From Cephalotus follicularis (Eukaryota > Streptophyta > Magnoliopsida > Oxalidales > Cephalotaceae), in NCBI GenBank assembly GCA_001972305.1, contig BDDD01001978.1:84945-148944 (forward strand): DNA of 64,000 nt, read 5' to 3'. The position numbers and the translations under genes are program-made. Positions 34,448 through 45,682 of the stretch are shown piece by piece. A model generated the notes under the pieces. That model was not told the origin of the DNA, searched no databases, and was given only the letters and a program-made list of their open reading frames with translations. Position 1 is the stretch's first letter. Each line of letters starts with the position of its first letter.

Positions 34448-34946
34448 TGTTGATGTAAAAATCAACTACACAACAGTCCCTCACATGGAAGGGTTTGATT
34501 TGTGGAGGAAACACCCTGAATGCTCTGAGAAACGGTGTTTTGATGGTGTTTGATTGTCCTCCATGCACAAAGAAAGCAAACTAAAAGAAGGTCCAAGAGG
34601 TTTTACTCCCAGGGACTCTTCGATGCTTAAGTCAGAATTGACAGGGAAAACAATAATAAGGTTCTATAAGTATATAAAAATGACGGACCTGTGTAAAGTG
34701 TTTGATAGCTGTATTTATAGTGGAGCTTGAATGTAACTGCCTTGTTTGACTTGCGAAGATGATTATTGTACCCCTAAGAAATGCCGAGTATCTCGCCATT
34801 TCCCTGATTTTGCGCCGGAGCGTTATTGTGGTTATCTTTTCAGATTGTAAACGCTCGACCACGTGTCTGTAGCTCTGAAGGACATTTGTCTTGTTTTCCA
34901 GAGGACAAGTGGCAGTATCTTTTGAGTAAAATTTTTCCCATATCAA
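34448..34946 (-). repeat. 5' LTR of the minus-strand Tat fragment (499 bp)
   Basis: On the minus strand it starts TGATATGGGAAAAATTTTACTC at 34946 and ends CATCAACA at 34448, next to the primer site. It is much shorter than, and diverged from, the LTR at 10102, so it belongs to a different Tat subfamily. It truncates the copia LTR that resumes at 34947. Confidence 0.8.
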
Positions 34947-35115
34947 TAATGAATTACTATTCCAACAACCCATAAACTCTTATAAATAGGCATGTATTGT
35001 TATGAAGAAACGAAGAATTCATAATAAGAAAATCTCTTATTTCTATCTTACTTACTTTCTTGATTTCTATATAGTATATTCTTCATTTGTTAGTTAATCT
35101 CATAAGTTTATAATA
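34947..35115 (+). repeat. 5' LTR of the old copia, 5' truncated
   Basis: Aligns with 47641-47832 (AATGAATTACTATT, TATAAATAGGCATGTATTG, GAAGAAACGAAGAATTC). The first bases are replaced by the Tat LTR. A 23-base segment repeated in the 3' LTR is absent here. Confidence 0.8.
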
Positions 35116-35172
35116 CGTTATCAACATGAAATTCTATCCAATTGAGATTTGAGGTAATTTAAATTAGTTTTT

Positions 35173-35257
35173 CACACACACACACACACACACACACATA
35201 ATAACAAAGATTAACGGTTCCACTGATTGGTCGGAGTACCGGCTATGTGTGGAAACG

Positions 35258-35289
<32 letters not shown>
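35173..35289. repeat. microsatellites (CA)n and (TA)n
   Basis: (CA)13 at 35173-35198 and (TA)n at about 35263-35289, in the leader of the old copia. Confidence 0.9.
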
Positions 35290-35652
35290 TCATGGTTTCA
35301 TAATTTGTATGGATTACCGATAGCGTATGAAAACGCATGTCTCTATTATTATTTTAGTATATTATTTATCTGTGCAAATCACCATATACGTGGTGTGAAA
35401 CATTGTTGTGATTTACTATTCTTGAGTTATCATTTGTCTATTAGAATTGCCCAAGACTTAGTGGGAACCTATATGTTTACTATCTAACGGTATCACCTCA
35501 CGATGTATAGGTGAAAACCCGTTTACTATTTTATATATTTACATTATTTGCACTATGATCAATTTTATTTATTACAATTATCTGATATTTTGTCCAATTA
35601 ATAATCTAAATAATGGTATTCATATATCTATATATATTTATTCTTGTAAACT

Positions 35653-35831
35653 ATTATTATCACTTGAGGTGGTGACCTAGTGGTAGGAAGCCTCTCGTTC
35701 ATACTTGAGGTTCGACGTTCGAGTCTAGGTAAGCCCCATTATGCTCAAGTGGTCTTATGCCCTGATTAAATCGGGAGAAAGTGAGCGTGACCTGTGATTG
35801 CACCAATGAGATCCCAATTTTTTTAATTACA
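35653..35831 (+). mobile_element. tRNA-derived SINE
   Basis: An internal RNA polymerase III promoter is visible: box A TGACCTAGTGG (35673-35683) and box B GTTCGAGTC (35717-35725), about 33 bases apart, as in a tRNA. The body then leaves tRNA similarity, and the 3' end runs into a T-rich tail. GTAAACT at 35646-35652 and 35832-35838 is a probable 7-bp target-site duplication. It carries no coding capacity and would depend on a LINE. It lies in the untranslated leader of the old copia, so it is younger than that element. Confidence 0.75.
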
Positions 35832-35894
35832 GTAAACTTTATTTATTTACTATACTTAAATGACATTTATTTTATTTTTTGATTCAGTGTAAAA

Positions 35895-36930
35895 ATGGCA
35901 AACATTGAAAATCGAAAATTCATTGCCCTTGATATTTCTGGAAAGAATTATCTATCTTGAGTACTTGCTGTGAAACTGTATTTGAGTGCTAAGAAATTAA
36001 GGCACACAATGGAGGAAGATAATGCAGCATCAAATGAGGCATCCTATTGATGATGGCCTAAAATATGAATATCTAACTGTTAAAAATCTATATGAACTGT
36101 GGCAAAACCTAAATGATAGGTTTGAGCAGTTGAAAGCTGTTGTACTGCCAAAGGCATTGAATGATTGGTCACAGTTATGATTTCAAGATTTTAAAACAGT
36201 TTCGGAATATAATTTCACGTTGTTTAAAAGCATATCACAACTAAAGATATGTGGTGAAGTTATCACCGAAAATATGTTGTTAGAGAAAACATATCGAACA
36301 TTTTATGCATCCAATGTGTTATTGCAACAACAGTATAGGTTGCATAGATTCAAAAAATATCGTGAACTAATTGGGTCTCTTCTTATTGCGGAGCAAAATA
36401 ATGAATTACTCCTGCAAAATCATGACAGTCGTTCGACTGGTTCAGCCCATTTACTAGAAGTAAATGCAATTTCGTCCTATTTTGGAGGATGAGGAAGAGG
36501 ACGTGGACAATGACGTGGAAAAGAACGTGGAAATGGAAGAAATCAAAATTTCTTGGGGCCACGTAATAATAATAGCATGAAATAGTAAAATCCTGATACA
36601 AAATAACGTCAAAAGTGGTGCAATCCTGGACAATCCAGCAATGCTGGACAAGCCCAAAATAAAAAGGATAATTGCAACCGATATGATATGGAAGGTCATT
36701 GGTACCGTACTTGTCGCACAGCGAAGCATTGGGTTGACTTGTACCAAGCTTCTCCAAAAGAGAAAGGCAAACAAATTGAAACAAATTTTATTGGTCATTG
36801 TGATCCTTTGGAAACTACGCAATCAAACTTTGTTTCAATGGGTACAACACATTTGGACATTGCTGATTTCGTAACTGATCCAAATGAAAAAATGGACCAA
36901 GTGATTGCCAACGAAGACTTCCATCTCGGT
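35895..36930 (+). pseudogene. gag of the old copia
   Basis: Starts ATGGCAAACATTG. The segment FIALDISGKNYL, a capsid segment (36160-36490) and a zinc knuckle (CNRYDMEGHWYRTC, near 36672) are recognisable. In-frame stops occur from about 35957 onward, and the frame changes several times. Confidence 0.8.
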
Positions 36931-37021
36931 TAATGTTATGTGTCATTGTTTTAATATTTATCACTTTTGAATAAAGTGCTTATGAAGTAATAAATGTAAC
37001 ATAGTTATATTTATTAATAAT

Positions 37022-38553
37022 ATGTGTATTTTTATCTATAGATCATCATACAATGATATTGGAGATATATGCATAGCCGACAATGCAAGAATACACAGAA
37101 TACTCCAGAATGAAAAATATTTTTTACATTTATCAATAGTAAAGGCTAATGTTGGAACAATTTTTGGTATATCAGACCTAATTGAAGGTTCTAGGATGGC
37201 TAGTTTTGTGTTATCAAATGGAACACAAATTCATATCACATATGCTTTATATTCTACAAAGTCTAGAAGAAACTTGCTTAGTTTCAAAGATATTCGCCTT
37301 AATGGTTATCATATTGAAATTACAAATGAAAATGACAAAGAATATCTTTATATCACTGGTAATGCTTCCGGCCGAAAGCAAATACTGGAGAAACTCCCTG
37401 AACTTTCTTCTAGGTTATACATTATAAAAATTAGAGCAATCGAATCTCATAATGTTGTGGATTCAAAAGTCATATACTTAAAAGGGTTCATGATTTGGCA
37501 TGAATGGCTAGGCCACCCAGGTGTTACAATGATGCGTCGAATTATCGAAAGTTCACATGGCCATCCACTTAAAAACCAGAAAATGCTATTGAATAATGAG
37601 AACCATTGTGTTGTTTGTTCGCAAGGAAAACTTATTATAAGACCATCTACAACAAAAGTGATTGTAGAATCTCCAAAAAATTTTGAGAGAATTCAAGGAG
37701 ATATTTGTGGATCGATTAATTCACCATCTTGACCATTTCGGTATTTCATGGTCTTAATAGATGTATCGACAAGATGGTCACAAGTATGCTTGCTATCAAC
37801 TTGAAATGTTGCATTTGTGAAACTATTGGCTCAAATAAATAAATTACGAGCACAATTTCCAGATCATTCTATAAAGTTTATTCGACTAGATAATGCTGCT
37901 GAATTTTATTCCAAAACATTTGATGAATATTGTATGACAATAAGAATTACTATTGAACATCATGTTCCTCACGTACACACCCAAAATGGGTTAGCCGAAT
38001 CTCTTATCAAAAGACTTCAATTGATTGTTCGTTCTTTATTAATGAGGTCAAAGTTACCAATTTCAGTTTGGGGACATACGATATTGCATGTTGCAGCTCT
38101 TATACGTATAAGACCGAATGCATATCATAAATATTCTCCATTGCAGCTTGTTCTTAGTCAAGAACCAAACATATCCCACTTAAGAGTGTTTGAATGTGTA
38201 GTATATGTGCCTATTGCATCTCCTCAGCGGAGTAAGATGGGACCACAGCGCAGACTTGGCGTTTATATTGGATTTGATTCTCCATCAATTATAAGGTATC
38301 TTGAACCATTAACATGTGACATTTTTACTGTATTTTATGCATATTGTCACTTTGATGAATTGGTTTTCCCAGTGTTAGGGAGAGACAATATTTTATTAAA
38401 AAATGAAAATGAAAATTCAAGGAAAGCATCAAGAGTACATAATTTTGATCCACGTACAAATGAATGTAAACTACAAATTCAAAAGATCATTAATTTTCAA
38501 AATATTGCAAATCAAATGCCAGACGCATTTAATGATGCTTAAAATATGGTAAA
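37022..38553 (+). pseudogene. protease end, pre-integrase and integrase of the old copia
   Basis: The segment MASFVLSNGTQIHITYALYS belongs to the protease region. GAG-pre-integrase HHCC finger: HEWLGHPGVTMMRRII to CVVCSQGK (37496-37626). The integrase core includes IRLDNAAEF and NGLAESLIKR (the catalytic Asp and Glu). Stops lie near 37730 and 37801. The frame ends at the insertion point 38553, whose last five bases GTAAA are the target duplication. Confidence 0.85.
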
Positions 38554-39298
38554 TGTCACACCCCGTTTACAATAAACGCAGCATTAAAGCGGTAAAGGCA
38601 ATTAACATACAATACAGCTCATGCAAAACCGTGAACTTTAAAACTTTTCCAAGCACAACAGTTGCGGAAGCATCTCAAAACATAAGCCGTAAACTCGTAA
38701 CGTGCGTCCCATACCACACGCTACACAAATACAAGTCATCAGTGTTAATCGCCCATAAAACGGAGCGTGAACAATACAGTACAAAATAAAATCCCTTTAG
38801 AAACAGCACCATAACAAGAATACATCCGAAAAACATAATCCATAAAGGTTTAAACAGAACAGTAAGATAACAAGATCAAAATACAACAGGTTGATCTTCA
38901 TCCATGCCGATCCCAAAGTCCACTGCATCAATCTGTAAAATAGGGGGTTAGCCTTTGTCCTCACTCGGCTAAGTCATAACAGTAATTCGGGGTCAACATA
39001 ATGCATGTCATGATATGAATGCATAAATGAATGCAGTGTAGTGGAGACCCAGTTTATACATATATTAAAATACGTATATCAGTACAGTAAAATATCAGTG
39101 TTACATATATAAGATATGTGTATACAGTAACAGTACAGTAGTAACCCGGCCAGGGCTACGTCAACAATCAAAGCAATGTCCATGAAGGACCAACAGGCAG
39201 TACAGTACAGTATGTCCACATAGGACCACAACAACAGTCAGGATGACCACGTAGGACCACAACAGGCAGTTATAGCGCCGCCAACTCCTGGCCCCAAA

Positions 39299-42200
39299 CT
39301 ATACTCCCACTACGGTCCCCACTTCGGGCAACCGAGCGAGGCAACAGTACAGTGAGGCGCCTAGCCATACTCCTGGCCCCTAGGCACAACCCCTACCACT
39401 AGTCGGCGCTGGCAACCTCCGCCATGCAACTAGTAGCCCAATCACAATAACATAGCAATTCACGAAGCAAAAAGTAATTCAAACAGTGACAGTGCAGTAA
39501 ACAGTAATGATCGATTTGATCGACAACAGGAAGTATATTTCCAAAATGTTTTCCAAAATTGACAACACTTGAAAATAGGTATTTTGAGTAGAAAATATCA
39601 GTAACAGTTTCAGTAGTGTAAATCATTCACCGGTTCGGTTGAAAATACGTTATTTGATCAATACATATTTTCGTACTCAAAATATCTTATTCCTAGTTCA
39701 TCTATGCATTTCTAAAGCATCAACACATTAGAAATCACAGGCAATACACAAAAAGTACACAATCAGGTAGTAAACAGTACATATGCAATGCATACATATG
39801 CTCAAATGCACCCAAATAGGAATTGGGATCATTCCGTATCATTTGATGAAGATAACTCCAAACAGTGACAAAGACGTCGACGTCTTTTCCAAAGGCGTCG
39901 ATGTCTTTCGTGTCAGGCGTCGAGGTCCAAGTCACAGCATCGTCGTGTTTTTCCACAGAAGACGTCGATGTCCATTTCTTACGTGTCGACGTTTAAGGTC
40001 TGGAACCTCAAAATGACAGTGTATTACTCAATGGCGTCGACGCTATTCCAAAAGAAGTCGACGTCATCTCCAACAGTGGTCGTCTTCTACCTCACGACTT
40101 ATCAAACAGTGGCTTTAACAACCCACAATCATGCATAATAACGAGTTTTCACAGTAAGAAACCAACATGCAGATACTCCAAACATGTCTAGCATATCATG
40201 GCATCAATCCAGTAACAATACCAATTCAAGAATCATGCATTTTTATACACTCAAAATCATAAACTATGCATGGATATTAAACTCGAATTTAAAGTATGGC
40301 TTTCCCCTACCTCTGACTTCAAGTTAGAAACCGAAAGTCCACTTCTTTTAGTATCCAAACAGGTCACAGAAGTCCCTCTAGGTCCGTCCCGTGGCTGCAC
40401 CAGTGATTCCAAGGTCCAAGCTCCAAGCTTCAAGCTCAACAATGGAGGAATACACACACTGTCCTCTCGTCTCTCTCTCTTCTGGTGTTATAAAACAAGA
40501 GAGATAGGTAGGGAGGGTTATATGTATGCAGAAGGCTTCCTCCCGACATTCTTCTCCTGACATTTAGTGGCCATATACGTATTCTCTCCCACCTTCCTCC
40601 ATTCAGCATTTCTTTTTGTTTTCTTTAACTTCTCTTTTGCAGGTTGCATGTGAGGGTGGTTATCCTTGCATGTTCCATGTGAGGAGCATGCTCAGAGCAC
40701 TCCTGGAAACACACCAATATGCACAACACGCTAATGTGCACTTGGAAAGGAGTTAGGTAAAGCCTCTAAACAATTCCCCGTGCATGTTACCTCTACAGAC
40801 GGAGAACGTGATGGCCATTCATACAAAGGCGTCGACGTCTTTCATTGGACGTCGATGTCTTTTGCAATTTGTGAGAAGGTGTCGATGCCTTCTTCCATCG
40901 TCGATGTGCATGTTCCTTCAACCACGTGTGCCCTGGCTCCCAAAGACGTCGACGGCTTTCCAAAAGACGTCGATGTCTTTATGCCAAAACAGTGCCGTTT
41001 CAAGCTTTATAACACACATTCTATCACCAAGGTCATAAGTAGGGTTTGTAAGCATCTTTTGAGTCCAAAACTCAACATTCTCATTAAATCAAGTTTAATG
41101 ATTACATCCTATACTCCCACTACGGTCCCCACTTCGGGCAACCGAGCGAGGCAACAGTACAGTGAGGCGCCTAGCCATACTCCTGGCCCCTAGGCACAAC
41201 CCCTACCACTAGTCGACGCTGGCAACCTCCGCCATGCAACTAGTAGCCCAATCACAATAACATAGCAATTCACGAAGCAAAAAGTAATTCAAACAGTGAC
41301 AGTGCAGTAAACAGTAATGATCGATTTGATCGACAACAGGAAGTATATTTCCAAAATGTTTTCCAAAATTGACAACACTTGAAAATAGGTATTTTGAGTA
41401 GAAAATATCAGTAACAGTTTCAGTAGTGTAAATCATTCACCGGTTCGGTTGAAAATACGTTATTTGATCAATACATATTTTCGTACTCAAAATATCTTAT
41501 TCCTAGTTCATCTATGCATTTCTAAAGCATCAACACATTAGAAATCACAGGCAATACACAAATAGTACACAATCAGGTAGTAAACAGTACATATGCAATG
41601 CATACATATGCTCAAATGCACCCAAATAGGAATTGGGATCATTCCGTATCATTTGATGAAGATAACTCCAAACAGTGACAAAGACGTCGACGTCTTTTCC
41701 AAAGGCGTCGATGTCTTTCGTGTCAGGCGTCGAGGTCCAAGTCACAGCATCGCCGTGTTTTTTCACAGAAGACGTCGATGTCCATTTCTTACGTGTCGAC
41801 GTTTAAGGTCTGGAACCTCAAAACGACAGTGTATTACTCAATGGCGTCGACGCTATTCCAAAAGAAGTTGACGTCATCTCCAACAGTGGTCGTCTTCTAC
41901 CTCACGACTTATCAAACAGTGGCTTTAACAACCCACAATCATGCATAATAACGAGTTTTCACAGTAAGAAACCAACATGCAGATACTCCAAACATGTCTA
42001 GCATATCATGGCATCAATCCAGTAACAATACCAATTCAAGAATCATGCATTTTTATACACTCAAAATCATAAACTATGCATGGATATTAAACTTGAATTT
42101 ACAGTATGGCTTTCCCCTACCTCTGACTTCAAGTTAGAAACCGAAAGTCCACTTCTTTTAGTATCCAAACAGGTCACAGAAGTCCCTCTAGGTCCGTCCC

Positions 42201-42917
42201 GTGGCTGCACCAGTGATTCCAAGGTCCAAGCTCCAAGCTTCAAGCTCAACAATGGAGGAATACACACACTGTCCTCTCGTCTCTCTCTCTTCTGGTGTTA
42301 TAAAACAAGAGAGATAGGTAGGGAGGGTTATATGTATGCAGAAGGCTTCCTCCCGACATTCTTCTCCTGACATTTAGTGGCCATATACGTATTCTCTCCC
42401 ACCTTCCTCCATTCAGCATTTCTTTTTGTTTTCTTTAACTTCTCTTTTGCAGGTTGCATGTGAGGGTGGTTATCCTTGCATGTTCCATGTGAGGAGCATG
42501 CTCAGAGCACTCCTGGAAACACACCAATATGCACAACACGCTAATGTGCACTTGGAAAGGAGTTAGGTAAAGCCTCTAAACAATTCCCCGTGCATGTTAC
42601 CTCTACAGACGGAGAACGTGATGGCCATTCATACAAAGGCGTCGACGTCTTTCATTGGACGTCGATGTCTTTTGCAATTTGTGAGAAGGTGTCGATGCCT
42701 TCTTCCATCGTCGATGTGCATGTTCCTTCAACCACGTGTGCCCTGGCTCCCAAAGACGTCGACGGCTTTCCAAAAGACGTCGATGTCTTTATGCCAAAAC
42801 AGTGCCGTTTCAAGCTTTATAACACACATTCTATCACCAAGGTCATAAGTAGGGTTTGTAAGCATCTTTTGAGTCCAAAACTCAACATTCTCATTAAATC
42901 AAGTTTAATGATTACAT
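39299..42917. repeat. 1810-bp tandem duplication inside solo LTR A
   Basis: Unit 1 is 39299-41108 and unit 2 is 41109-42917, offset exactly 1810. By eye only about ten bases differ, so it is far younger than the surrounding LTR. The junction falls at a CT shared by both sides. All open frames inside appear twice and are non-coding. Confidence 0.92.
39870..40065. repeat. cluster of GTCGACG / GTCGATG palindromic motifs (repeated at 41680-41875)
   Basis: Irregularly spaced copies such as AAGACGTCGACGTCTTT, AGGCGTCGATGTCTTT, GACGTCGATGTCC and GGCGTCGACGCTATT. A further cluster is at about 40828-40985 (and 42638-42795). The core GTCGAC/GTCGAT is flanked by complementary arms, so many units are self-complementary. 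Confidence 0.8.
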
Positions 42918-42965
42918 GATAAATCAAAATATTACATTCAGGAAAATACCGGGCGTTACAGTAAA

Positions 42966-43150
42966 ATCTTATATACCAGCTGTGAATGCTCCTGCAAGAA
43001 TTGATATATCTAATGTCAGTAAAAGCTCAATCGATATATTAAAGTCTAAACCACAGTTGAAACGTGGTAGACCAATTGGTGCTAAAGATATTGTACCACG
43101 AAAATGAAAGGCAAATAAGAGTGGTGTACAAAACCCTGAAATAACATTAA
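42966..43150 (+). pseudogene. hinge segment of old copia pol between two solo LTRs
   Basis: The frame reads PAVNAPARIDISN...LKRGRPIGAKDIVPRK, the conserved hinge between integrase and reverse transcriptase of this copia group, ending in a stop near 43105. It is isolated by solo LTR A on the left and B on the right. ATTAA (43146-43150) is the left target duplication of B. Confidence 0.8.
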
Positions 43151-43360
43151 TGTAATAACCGCAATTTTAAATTCGATATATATTGTATAATTAATGAATA
43201 AAATATACATTGGATTAAAGCGTAATGCTTAATTGCCTTTTTGATTGAGTTAATTGTTGCTACTGACTGAAGTTAAAGGCTTAATTGAAAGGAAATTGGA
43301 CTAAATTGAATTGAATTGAAAGTTCGGTAAATCAATTTTTAAAGAAATTGAAAATGGCGC

Positions 43361-43490
43361 CAAAGCATCGACGCCTAACGTCAAACCATCGATGCTTTGA
43401 ACAAGTCCAAACCGTCGATGCCCAACGTGAAAGCATCGACGCTTTGAGCTTAACCGGCGATGCCAAGACGAAACCAGCAACGCTTTGTGC
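43361..43490. repeat. cluster of six CATCGACGCTTT-type motifs, about 22-bp spacing
   Basis: Units begin near 43361, 43382, 43408, 43430, 43451 and 43469, with consensus AAR(C/G)CRTCGAYGCTTT and variable linkers. Several are near-perfect palindromes. Confidence 0.82.
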
Positions 43491-44232
43491 TATGCCAGGT
43501 GTGTGATACGTGTCAAATAGAATAGAGCAGTGGCATTTAATGGATTATAAATGGGGCAAGTGTCCTAGGACATGTCATGGACGCCCAAAACGTGTCCTTA
43601 GCTGCTAGCAAGTGATGCATGAGTGTCCTGAGTGTTGCTCAACACCCGGAATCTGCAACAGATGAAGAAAACCAAAAGAAAGAAAAGAAAACAGAGAAGG
43701 AGAGAAGAAAACGTTAACGGTTAGAGTTAATAAAATTAATGAGACACTGAATGAGAGTTCTATATCAGCTACGAGTATGAGCTGAAATAGGAGTTAGAAA
43801 CACTTGAAAAAAAAGGAGGAATCGTTCTGGAAGATTACTGGAACTTTGCATGTTGAACAAAGAGTGTTCAAAGTGGAAATTGAAGCTTCCATTGAAGTGG
43901 TAAGCTACTGATTCGAGCTCACTTGTTGTTATCATGGTTAATCAACTTTATATACATACTAATTTTGATGTCTATACCTACTGTTATCATACAAACCTGG
44001 AATTAGATTTGTGAAATTAGAGATTGAATTGGAGTGAAGAGTATTAGAACTTAAAGAGAAGAATCACTCAGTTGATTCTGGGAAAGCAATTTGAGGTAGG
44101 TGGTATGACATGATTGTGAACATATAGCATGTATATCGTGTTATGATGATTATATCTGTGGTTGCATGCTTAATTGGGTTGATTGAGTGATGAATTGCAT
44201 GCTCTGTATTCTGGAAAATTGTCTGATCTATT

Positions 44233-44395
44233 TAAAGCTTCGACGCTTAAGTAGTGACCGTCGACGCTTTAAAGCAGAATGCCGACGCTTTGGATGAATT
44301 ACATCGATGCTTAAACGCATGATGTCAAAACCTTGGAATTACTGTCGATGCTTTGAATATGACCGACGACGCTTTACATAAAACTGTGGACGCTT
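44233..44395. repeat. second cluster of GTCGACGCTTT motifs in solo LTR B
   Basis: Seven units near 44233, 44256, 44278, 44301, 44341, 44361 and 44384, e.g. AAAGCTTCGACGCTTAA and GACCGTCGACGCTTTAAA. Confidence 0.82.
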
Positions 44396-45682
44396 TAGTG
44401 TACTGTTCAGGTTAATTTCACGAAAATTACACTGGCTTCCATAGAGGATGATTTTCACAATCATTCTCTGCCTGGTGTAATCAGAATACAGGAATCGAAC
44501 AACTATTATAACTGCTGTTTGATTTACATAATTGATTGATTGTATTGTTATTGTTCACTGTTGCAATCCTTGAAATGTTATATTGTTATGCAATTATATA
44601 TTGTCATTGTTACTGTTATTGACAGTTCTATCTATCAAAGTGTTTTGCAAATATCACTGTTTCAAGGATTTCAATTATCGAATGCTATATGCATAAATTA
44701 AGGTTTTCAACCACTGTTTAAAGAAAACCTAGTGTTATTGTACTGATTTCTCCAAGTGAGACTTATTGAAGTGTTTCATTGTTTTCTTAAATGAAAACTC
44801 AGTGTATTGTCACTGTTCTCTCAAAACGGGAACTTATTGAAGTGTTTTATCGTTTTCTCAAAATGAGATTTTATTGAATGGTTTTACTGTTTTCTCAAAA
44901 GAAAACTACTATTATATTACATATTATATATGTAATATTGCTATATTGAATGTACTGTTTGTCTCTGATAGTTTCCGATGGTCTAGTGATCGGAGTGTAT
45001 CACTGACTACGGAGGTGAGCCTATGTGCCAGGAGTTTATGGCTAGAACTTATTCACCAAATTTATCTGCAATGCAGATCATGAGTGATTGCCCGCCAAGT
45101 GCCGACAATAAGTGTTTACCTTTTCTATCATCATCGGAGTGCATGGTGGTAGTTAGGTGGTGCGCAGTTTATGCTAGGAGTTAGCAACATGTGCCACCCA
45201 TTAGTGGTCTTCGGACAAAGTGATTGTTTGTACCCTTGTGCTGTATGATTGATAAGTGATTGATTGTAGCCACTTGGCATAGTTGCTTATATATATTGAT
45301 ACATATATATACTGTTTGAAAAAAAAACTTTCATGCATGAATGCATCTTTATATTCATTCTCATGCATATTTCCTACTTAGCCGAGTGAGGACAAAGGCT
45401 AATACCTACAATTTCAGATTGACAAGGAGAATGGAGACTTGCTGCTGAAGCTTCTAGATGAAGGCTTCTATTTTAAGGTTGTTAATGTTGTGTACTGTAA
45501 TAAAATCATACTCCGTTATGTTATATTTACATTTTTGATATGTAATATATAACTTATATTATACTTGAATACTTATAAATAATCCGGTATATTGAATGCT
45601 TCCGCAAAACTTTTAATTTTTCGTTATTGTTAAATACATGATTAATTGATAACCATGTGAATATCGAAAAAGGGGTGTGAAA

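Larger units (their letters stand above)
38554..42960 (-). mobile_element. solo LTR A (4.4 kb) with an internal 1810-bp tandem duplication
   Basis: TGTCACACCCCG (38554) to CGGGCGTTACA (42960) with a perfect duplication GTAAA (38549-38553 and 42961-42965). Without the tandem duplication it would be about 2.6 kb, close to the 2532 bp of solo LTR B. A block shared with B in inverse orientation (TTAGCCTTTGTCCTCACTCG, near 38946, versus its complement near 45380) shows that A and B are one family in opposite directions. Strand is given relative to B as plus. There is no gag or pol. Confidence 0.85.
43151..45682 (+). mobile_element. solo LTR B (2532 bp)
   Basis: TGTAATAACCGC to GGGGTGTGAAA with a perfect duplication ATTAA (43146-43150 and 45683-45687). 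The canonical CA end appears changed to AA. Same family as solo LTR A, in opposite orientation. Two clusters of GTCGACGCTTT-type motifs lie at 43361-43490 and 44233-44395. No coding frame. Confidence 0.82.

Noticed and set aside
39399..42919. Pairs of identical small ORFs (66-137 codons) spaced 1810 bp
   Set aside because: Simply duplicated by the tandem repeat in solo LTR A; no protein features and opposite-strand overlaps.
43361..43490. Regular short palindromic repeats resembling a CRISPR array
   Set aside because: Plant nuclear context inside a solo LTR; units are degenerate, spacers are not unique fixed-length sequences, and there are no cas genes.
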